A stretch of 5,105 nt of DNA, taken from assembly GCA_028292185.1 (NCBI GenBank), contig JAQGMT010000431.1, positions 1 through 5,105 of the forward strand, given 5' to 3'. Numbering within the stretch: the stretch's first letter is position 1; each line of letters opens with the position of its first letter. Made by a program: the position numbers and the translations under genes. Origin of the DNA: Ramlibacter sp. (GTDB lineage: Bacteria; Pseudomonadota; Gammaproteobacteria; Burkholderiales; Burkholderiaceae_C). Below are positions 1 to 5,105 of this stretch, piece after piece. The notes beneath the pieces were generated by a model. That model worked only from the letters and a program-made list of their open reading frames with translations. It ran no database searches and had not been told where the DNA came from.

Positions 1-1
1 T

Positions 2-175
2 CAAGTTAAGGGCTCCGTCAAGGACGTCGCCGGCAAGGCACAGGAAAAGCTGGGCGAGGCGACGAACAGCAAGGAGCAACAGGCCAAGGGCGCCGCCCAC
101 CAGGTGGAAGGCAAGGTCCAGAAAAAGGCCGGGGATGTCGAGCAAGCCGCCGACAAACTCACGCGCAAGCCCTAA
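2..175 (+). CDS. CsbD-family stress protein (5' end outside window)
   Basis: The visible 57 codons encode a small, very hydrophilic, Lys/Ala/Gln/Glu-rich protein ending in KLTRKP and a TAA stop. It carries the family's repeated pattern of KG/GK-spaced amphipathic helices: QVKGSVKDVAGKAQEKLGEA near the start, then KGAAHQVEGKVQKKAGDVEQ. CsbD-like proteins are about 60-70 residues and often begin MNKDQVKG or MNWDQ. The first base of the window is therefore probably the last base of an Asp codon, with only about four or five residues missing; this is inferred. Family members are soluble, probably partly disordered, and induced by general stress or stationary phase (sigma-B in Bacillus); their biochemical function is unknown. 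A strong hairpin terminator follows 11 bases after the stop, so the gene is probably the last or only one in its transcript. Confidence 0.88.
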   Translation, partial: QVKGSVKDVAGKAQEKLGEATNSKEQQAKGAAHQVEGKVQKKAGDVEQAADKLTRKP

Positions 176-186
176 CGGCCGACCAC

Positions 187-229
187 ACGGCGTGCGGCGG
201 TATTCATTTCCGCCGCACGCCGTTGTCTT
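187..229 (+). terminator. Rho-independent terminator after the CsbD gene
   Basis: A perfect 14-bp inverted repeat, ACGGCGTGCGGCGG (187-200) and its complement (210-223), encloses a 9-base AT-rich loop (201-209). It is followed by the T-rich TTGTCTT. The GC-rich stem, short loop and U-rich tail just after the stop codon fit an intrinsic terminator for the + strand. On the minus strand the bases beyond the stem are GTGTGGTCGG, so it is less convincing there. Confidence 0.85.
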
Positions 230-363
230 GAACGACTTCACCATCGGCTTTGGTGAAGGGCGCAAGTTTCCCCACCGCCAATATTTCGATCACCTCTTCG
301 GAGGGGCGGCATAGCTTCGTCCAAGTGGAGTTTCCACGGCGACGCCCACGGCTGGGTTCGCGG

Positions 364-369
364 CACAAT
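364..369 (+). promoter_or_regulatory. Possible -10 box upstream of the fluoride channel gene
   Basis: CACAAT matches TATAAT at four of six bases, including the key A at position 2 and the final T, and lies 18 bases before the crcB ATG. A start site around 375-377 would leave a leader of about a dozen bases. I see no good -35 hexamer 16-18 bp upstream. The box lies inside a small hairpin (GCGGC 360-364 with GCCGC 371-375). This is a weak prediction resting on spacing and AT content in a GC-rich spacer. Confidence 0.35.
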
Positions 370-387
370 AGCCGCTGATCACCCGCC

Positions 388-768
388 ATGCTCGCCTCGA
401 TCCTTTCCATCTCCGCCGGCGCTTCCCTGGGCGCTCTCCTGCGATGGCTGCTGGCCGGCCGCCTCAATCCGCTTTTTCCGGCGCTCCCGCTGGGCACACT
501 GGCGGCCAACCTGATCGGCGGCTACCTGATCGGGGTGGCGGTCGCGGTTTTCGCCAATTGGCCCGAACTCTCGCCTCAGGTGCGCCTGTTCGTGATCACC
601 GGTTTTCTCGGCGGGCTCACCACCTTCTCCACCTTCTCGGCGGAGGTGGTCACGCAGCTGCAGCAAGGCCAGACCTCGTGGGCGCTGGCGACCGCTTTCA
701 CCCACGCGCTCGGGTCATTCGCCTTCACGGCGCTGGGCATTGCGACGGTCGCCGCACTGCGACCCTGA
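388..768 (+). CDS. crcB: Fluoride-specific ion channel FluC/CrcB
   Basis: This 126-residue protein has the full FluC length and four hydrophobic segments (about 3-24, 34-56, 66-88 and 98-123). FluC forms an antiparallel dual-topology dimer in the inner membrane that lets fluoride leak out and so keeps cytoplasmic fluoride below toxic levels. Family signatures are visible in order: GALLRW with Arg19, GTLAANLIGG with pore Asn41, and GFLGGLTTFSTFS at 72-84. In the last motif, Phe80 and Phe83 match the 'Phe box' and the Gly/Thr stretch matches the central sodium site. The ATG at 388 puts the first hydrophobic segment at the expected distance; there is no clear Shine-Dalgarno sequence. The gene stands alone: a terminator lies upstream, and 98 bases separate its stop from the ATG of the next gene. 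I could not build a convincing fluoride riboswitch in its leader. Confidence 0.95.
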   Translation: MLASILSISAGASLGALLRWLLAGRLNPLFPALPLGTLAANLIGGYLIGVAVAVFANWPELSPQVRLFVITGFLGGLTTFSTFSAEVVTQLQQGQTSWALATAFTHALGSFAFTALGIATVAALRP

Positions 769-844
769 TCGCCACTTAGGCGAATTCCCTAGGCCGGCGC
801 GACCCATTCCCTTAACGGGCTGCGGCGCCTGCCGCGCACACTGG

Positions 845-861
845 TTCCCGTGTACAGGGAA
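845..861 (+). promoter_or_regulatory. Inverted repeat covering the ribosome-binding site of the 867 gene
   Basis: TTCCC (845-849) and GGGAA (857-861) are perfect complements around a 7-base loop that contains the palindrome TGTACA (851-856). The 3' arm overlaps the only good Shine-Dalgarno sequence for the next gene, AGGGA (856-860), six bases before the ATG at 867. The same Shine-Dalgarno sequence would be only three bases from the in-frame GTG at 864, which is why I chose 867. In RNA the hairpin could mask the ribosome-binding site; in DNA the repeat could be a protein-binding site. Either role is inferred. Confidence 0.4.
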
Positions 862-866
862 GTGTG

Positions 867-1205
867 ATGTCAACGGTCTACGATAGCTTTTTCAACTGGG
901 CGAAGAAAACGACAACGTCGTTCGCCGAGCTGCGCCTGATTTCATCGACGCGAAAAGAAGCGGCCCCGGACGGCGACGGCCTGATCTACCGGCTCAAGCA
1001 CTGGCCCGAACTGCCGGACACCCGACGCACCGCCGACGTGTTCCGCGCCCTCTCGGTGATGAGCCACCGGCCCGTGAATCGCCACTGGTTTGTCACCCAT
1101 TCCAAGCTGCCCGCGCGCGAGGTCGACCAGCTGCTGGCGCACCTGGTCCGCGAAGACGCCGTCGAGGTGATCGACGGCGGGAAATACCTGCGCGACGCCG
1201 CCTAG
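867..1205 (+). CDS. Uncharacterised 112-residue protein, possible winged-helix fold
   Basis: I do not recognise this family by name. The protein is 112 residues, soluble and without signal peptide or membrane segment. Its N-terminal part (1-50) is mixed, with aromatic residues near the start (YDSFFNWAKK) and a polar stretch around 27-38. The C-terminal half (about 53-110) reads as helix (TADVFRALSVM), a second element with the aromatic NRHWFVTH, helix (PAREVDQLLAHLVRED), then a short strand pair (AVEVIDGGKYLRD). That order resembles a small winged helix-turn-helix, so DNA binding is possible but unproven. Start choice: ATG 867 has AGGGA six bases upstream, whereas GTG 864 is too close to it. 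Codon use is strongly G/C at third positions, as expected of a real gene here. Its TAG stop shares bases with the stop of the convergent transporter gene. Function unknown. Confidence 0.72.
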   Translation: MSTVYDSFFNWAKKTTTSFAELRLISSTRKEAAPDGDGLIYRLKHWPELPDTRRTADVFRALSVMSHRPVNRHWFVTHSKLPAREVDQLLAHLVREDAVEVIDGGKYLRDAA

Positions 1206-2527
1206 GCCTCCCCGGCGCTGCGCGCCATCTCACTGGCCTGCTCATGGCGCGGCTGCGGCGCGGCCAGCACCTTGTCGATGCGCTTGCCGTCCAGGTCGAT
1301 CACCTCGAAGCGCCAGTTGCAGCAGTCGATGCGCTCGCCCGCCGCGGGCAAGGTGCCCGACACCGACATCAGCAGGCCGGCCAGCGTGTTGTAGCGGCCG
1401 CGGTCTTCCTCGGGCAGCTCGCGAATCTCCAGCCGCGCCTTCAACTCCGCCACCGGCATCGAGCCATCGAGCAACCAGGACCCGTCTTCGCGCTGCGTGG
1501 CCCAGGCTTCGGCCTGCGCGACCGGCTGCAGCTCGCCGGTGATCGCTTCGAGCAGGTCATGCGGCGTCATCAGGCCTTGCACGACCCCGTATTCGTCCAC
1601 CACGAACACCATGCGGCCCGACCGTTGGCGAAATTGTTCGAGCAGCTCCATGCCCGTCAAGGTTTCCGGCACGAAGAGTGCGGGAGAGGCGTGCGGCTCG
1701 ACGGTGCCTTGCGCATCGCGGCCCAGCGAAAGCAGCTTGGCCACGCTCACCAGGCCCACCACGTCGTCGAGCGAGCCGCGGCACACCGGATACCAGGAGT
1801 GCGCGCCGTCGCGCCCGACCTGGGCCACGCACTCCGAAACGGCTGACGTCGCATCGAGCCACTGGATGTCCGAGCGCGGCACCATCATCGACGTGAGCGC
1901 CCGGTCGTCCAGGCGGAACACGTTCTGCACCATCTGGCGTTCGTGTTGCTCGATCACGCCCGCATCGACGCCCTCTTCCAGGCTGTGCACTATCTCTTCC
2001 TCCGTCATCGCGCGCACCTGCGTGTTGTCGATCTGCAGCAGCTTGAGAATGCCGTGCGTGGTGGCCGACAGCAGCTTCACGAACGGACCGGCGGCGCGAG
2101 CCAGCCAGGCCATCGGCCGCGCGACCCAGCGCGACACCGGTTCCGGGAACAGCTGCCCGATGCGCTTGGGCACCAGCTCGCCGAAGATGATGGTGATGAA
2201 GGTGATGGCCGTGACCACCAGCGCGGTCGCCGCGATGGCGGCCACGCCCGGTGCAACACCCAGGCCCTGCAACCAGAGGGCCACGCCTGCGCTGAAGGCT
2301 GCCTCGCCGACGATGCCGTTGAGGATGCCCGTGGCCGTGATGCCCACCTGCACGGTGGAAAGAAACTGCGTCGGATTTTCCAGCAGTTTCAGAGCCGCCG
2401 CCGCGCCGCGGTCGCCCGCCTCGGCCATCGCCATCAGCCGTGCCTTGCGGCTTGAGGCCAGCGCCAGCTCCGACATGGCAAAAGCGCCGTTCAGGACCGT
2501 CAGCAGCGCAATCAGCAGGATTTCCAT
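1202..2527 (-). CDS. DUF21/CBS/CorC_HlyC membrane transporter, YtfL/PaeA-like
   Basis: This 441-residue protein has the three-part architecture of the CorC/CNNM family. The N-terminal DUF21 membrane domain (about 1-190) has hydrophobic segments near 2-20, 57-87 and 92-117, and carries AMSELALASSRKARL (17-31), ENPTQFLSTVQVG (50-62) and the signature FGELVPKRIG (115-124). Two CBS repeats follow (about 212-270, starting at MMVPRSDIQWLD, and 284-334, with the VFVVDEYGVVQGLMTPHDLL stretch), which usually bind adenine nucleotides. The C-terminal CorC_HlyC domain (about 348-422) includes YNTLAGLL and FEVIDLDGKRID. Length and motifs match enterobacterial YtfL (PaeA), linked to polyamine (cadaverine/putrescine) export; other family members act in Mg2+ or Co2+ homeostasis, so the substrate is left open. 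'Hemolysin' labels on such proteins are historical. The ATG at 2527 leads straight into the first membrane helix; only a weak AGG lies upstream. A Cys-Cys pair (402-403) in the last domain is of unknown meaning. The gene is divergent from apaH. Confidence 0.93.
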   Translation of the reverse strand: MEILLIALLTVLNGAFAMSELALASSRKARLMAMAEAGDRGAAAALKLLENPTQFLSTVQVGITATGILNGIVGEAAFSAGVALWLQGLGVAPGVAAIAATALVVTAITFITIIFGELVPKRIGQLFPEPVSRWVARPMAWLARAAGPFVKLLSATTHGILKLLQIDNTQVRAMTEEEIVHSLEEGVDAGVIEQHERQMVQNVFRLDDRALTSMMVPRSDIQWLDATSAVSECVAQVGRDGAHSWYPVCRGSLDDVVGLVSVAKLLSLGRDAQGTVEPHASPALFVPETLTGMELLEQFRQRSGRMVFVVDEYGVVQGLMTPHDLLEAITGELQPVAQAEAWATQREDGSWLLDGSMPVAELKARLEIRELPEEDRGRYNTLAGLLMSVSGTLPAAGERIDCCNWRFEVIDLDGKRIDKVLAAPQPRHEQASEMARSAGEA

Positions 2528-2567
2528 GGGGAGGGCCTAGCGGGCCCTTGGGCGAGAATCGGACACG
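2528..2567. promoter_or_regulatory. Divergent promoter spacer between the transporter gene and apaH
   Basis: Only 40 bases separate the two divergent start codons, so both promoters must lie here or inside the opposing gene. On the + strand GAGAAT (2554-2559) is a -10-like box ending eight bases before the apaH ATG. A start site six to eight bases downstream would give apaH almost no leader. A 6-bp inverted repeat, AGGGCC (2532-2537) and GGCCCT (2543-2548) with a 5-base loop, sits in the middle and could be an operator. No clear -35 hexamer and no strong Shine-Dalgarno sequence are visible for either gene. Confidence 0.45.
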
Positions 2568-3401
2568 ATGGCACTTTACTTGATTGGTGATGTGCAGGGC
2601 TGCGACGCGGCCCTGGGGCAGTTGCTGGCGAAGGTCGCTTTCTCGCCGAGCCGCGACACGCTCTACCTGCTCGGCGACCTGGTGAACCGGGGTCCGGACT
2701 CGCATCTGGTGCTGCGCAGGCTCATGAGCTACGGCGATGCCGCGCGCTGCCTGCTGGGCAACCACGACCTGAGTCTGCTCGCAGTCGCCCACGGCCGGCG
2801 TGCGCCGCACCGCAAGGACACGATGGACACGGTGCTGCAGGCCCCGGATCGCGGCGAGATGGTCGAGTGGCTTCGCCACCGGCGCATGGCGATCCACGCG
2901 CACGGTGTGTTGATGGTGCATGGCGGTCTGCTGCCGCAGTGGGACGCACCGCAGGCGCTGGCGCTGGCCGCGGAGGTGGAAGCCGTGTTGCGCGGGCCGG
3001 GCCTGGTCGATTTTCTGGCGCAGATGTACGGCAACGAGCCCGCGCGGTGGAGCGATTCGCTGACGGGCGCCGACCGCCTGCGGGTGATCGTCAATGCCAT
3101 GACGCGCCTGCGCTTTTGCACGCCCGAAGGCGTGATGGACCTCAAGGCGTCGGGCGGCCTGCAGGACGCGCCGCCCGGTTACCTGCCGTGGTTCGACGTG
3201 CCCGGGCGCAAGAGTGTTGGAACGACGATCGCGTTTGGACACTGGTCAACGCTGGGCCTGGTGCAGCGCCCCGACATCATTGGGCTGGACACCGGCTGCG
3301 TGTGGGGCGGCTGCCTGAGCGCGCTGCGGCTCGGCGCGAACCACGGGGCGCACGAGTTGATCCAGGTGAAGTGCGAACAGGCGCAAGCGCCGGGGGAATG
3401 A
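2568..3401 (+). CDS. apaH: Bis(5'-nucleosyl)-tetraphosphatase (symmetrical) ApaH
   Basis: ApaH splits diadenosine tetraphosphate (Ap4A) into two ADP and also removes Np4N caps from bacterial RNA 5' ends; it is cytoplasmic. The 277 residues match the usual length of about 270-280. The metallophosphoesterase motifs that hold two metal ions are all present in order: GDVQGC (7-12, Asp8), GDLVNRGPDS (36-45, Asp37, Arg41), GNHD (64-67, Asn65, His66), VHGG (117-120, His118) and GHWS (224-227, His225). The family tail LDTGCVWGGCLSALRL (240-255) follows. MALYLIGDVQGC is the normal ApaH start, so ATG 2568 is secure although no Shine-Dalgarno sequence precedes it. The usual enterobacterial neighbours (apaG, ksgA) are absent; here the gene is alone, divergent from the CBS-domain transporter and convergent with the RNA helicase. 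The last seven residues (QAQAPGE) lie beyond the conserved core. Confidence 0.97.
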   Translation: MALYLIGDVQGCDAALGQLLAKVAFSPSRDTLYLLGDLVNRGPDSHLVLRRLMSYGDAARCLLGNHDLSLLAVAHGRRAPHRKDTMDTVLQAPDRGEMVEWLRHRRMAIHAHGVLMVHGGLLPQWDAPQALALAAEVEAVLRGPGLVDFLAQMYGNEPARWSDSLTGADRLRVIVNAMTRLRFCTPEGVMDLKASGGLQDAPPGYLPWFDVPGRKSVGTTIAFGHWSTLGLVQRPDIIGLDTGCVWGGCLSALRLGANHGAHELIQVKCEQAQAPGE

Positions 3402-3410
3402 CGGATATTT

Positions 3411-3497
3411 CCCCCTCCCCCTCCGGGGGAGGGGGAGGGTGGGGGCACGCGCGCCAACCAAGCCCCCATCCCTGCCTTCCCCCAGAGGGGGAAGGAG
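3411..3497. repeat. Multi-hairpin C/G-run intergenic element between convergent genes
   Basis: Three inverted repeats are packed into 87 bases. The first is a perfect 12-bp stem (3413-3424 with 3428-3439, 3-base loop). The second is an 11-bp stem with one bulged T at 3469, pairing AGGGTGGGGGC (3436-3446) with GCCCCCATCCCT (3462-3473) around a 15-base loop; it partly competes with the first. The third is a perfect 9-bp stem, CCTTCCCCC (3475-3483) with GGGGGAAGG (3487-3495) around AGA. The element starts nine bases after the apaH stop and ends 43 bases before the helicase stop, so it probably acts as a two-way transcription block or mRNA 3'-end stabiliser, although no long U-tract follows any stem. 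Similar C/G-run hairpin elements recur between genes in Comamonadaceae from memory; I cannot show copy number here. Confidence 0.75.
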
Positions 3498-3539
3498 CAA
3501 TTCAAACTGCCCTCCCCTGAAGGGATTGAGTCAGTCCGA

Positions 3540-5009
<1,470 letters not shown>

Positions 5010-5066
5010 CAGGGTCCGGTTGTGAACCCTACATTCTCGCATTTCAGGGCAACCGCCCTGTGACAA
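5010..5066 (-). promoter_or_regulatory. Helicase leader and promoter region with two inverted repeats
   Basis: Reading on the minus strand, GAGAAT (5033-5038) is a -10-like box 23 bases before the ATG at 5009. TTGTCA (5061-5066) is one base from the -35 consensus, but the 22-base spacing is too long for a standard sigma-70 pair. Between them is a perfect 6-bp palindrome with a 4-base loop (CAGGGC 5045-5050, GCCCTG 5055-5060). In the predicted leader, AGGGT (5030-5026) can pair with ACCCT (5015-5011), ending one base before the start codon. Only a weak GGA serves as a possible ribosome-binding site. The box assignments are tentative; the inverted repeats are plainly visible. Beyond 5066, the last 39 bases of the window show nothing I can name. 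Confidence 0.45.
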
Positions 5067-5105
5067 AGGCTTTCGGGGCTCGGCCCGGCCTCGAGAGTTC
5101 CTCTA

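Noticed and set aside
325..387. Fluoride riboswitch upstream of crcB
   Set aside because: A stem GCGGC/GCCGC (360-375) followed by TGAT resembles the 3' half of the fluoride aptamer, and a GTGGA/TCCAC hairpin lies upstream at 325-337. However, I could not find the conserved first stem with its GATGG-type loop, nor a loop sequence that would pair with CACCC after TGAT to make the required pseudoknot. A covariance-model search would settle it.
444..779. 111-codon + strand frame overlapping crcB
   Set aside because: It is the Gly/Arg/Pro-rich shifted frame of the fluoride channel gene, with no ribosome-binding site and no motif.
769..783. Terminator after crcB
   Set aside because: TCGCC and GGCGA pair across a 5-base loop right after the stop, but the stem is only five base pairs and the following ATTCCC is not a U-tract. 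Too weak to call; readthrough into the 867 gene is possible.
1497..2540. 347-codon + strand frame antisense to the transporter gene
   Set aside because: The product is Ser/Arg/Thr-rich with no recognisable motif, and the opposite strand encodes a clear three-domain protein. It is a GC-bias artefact.
1557..3242. 561-codon open frame on the minus strand crossing both divergent genes
   Set aside because: It runs antisense through apaH and then out of frame through the transporter gene, both of which have complete family motifs. Its translation is Arg/His/Gly-rich without domain signatures, as expected of shadow frames in GC-rich DNA.

Overview
The window is a GC-rich chromosomal segment, roughly two-thirds G+C by eye. 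It most resembles a betaproteobacterium of the order Burkholderiales, probably Comamonadaceae-like. This placement is an inference from the codon choice, the style of the helicase and ApaH proteins, the AAT-ending -10-like boxes close to start codons, and a C/G-run intergenic hairpin element of a kind I recall from that family. Nothing points to a phage, plasmid, transposon, CRISPR array or defence system, and no RNA gene was seen. I read this as ordinary housekeeping sequence and did not find a convincing new system.

Layout, left to right. At 2-175 (+) is the end of a CsbD-family small stress protein, closed by a strong hairpin terminator (187-229). At 388-768 (+) is a complete FluC/CrcB fluoride channel. 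At 867-1205 (+) is a short uncharacterised protein with a possible winged-helix C-terminal half. Its stop codon interlocks with the stop of a convergent gene at 1202-2527 (-), a DUF21/CBS/CorC_HlyC membrane protein of the YtfL/PaeA type. A 40-bp spacer with a small palindrome separates that gene from the divergent apaH (2568-3401, +), the Ap4A hydrolase. apaH faces a DEAD-box RNA helicase of the RhlE type (3540-5009, -). The gap between them holds a multi-hairpin C/G-run element that also contains a G-quadruplex motif on the + strand. The final bases (5010-5105) are the helicase leader and promoter region, with inverted repeats, and then 39 bases in which I see nothing.

The genes do not form one pathway. 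They are single-gene or two-gene units in alternating orientation. The loose common theme is stress and homeostasis: the CsbD stress protein, fluoride export, ion or polyamine transport, alarmone (Ap4A) breakdown and RNA remodelling. The points most worth checking are regulatory: a nearly leaderless apaH, leader hairpins before the helicase and the 867 gene, interlocking stop codons with no terminator, and the dispersed-type repeat between convergent genes.
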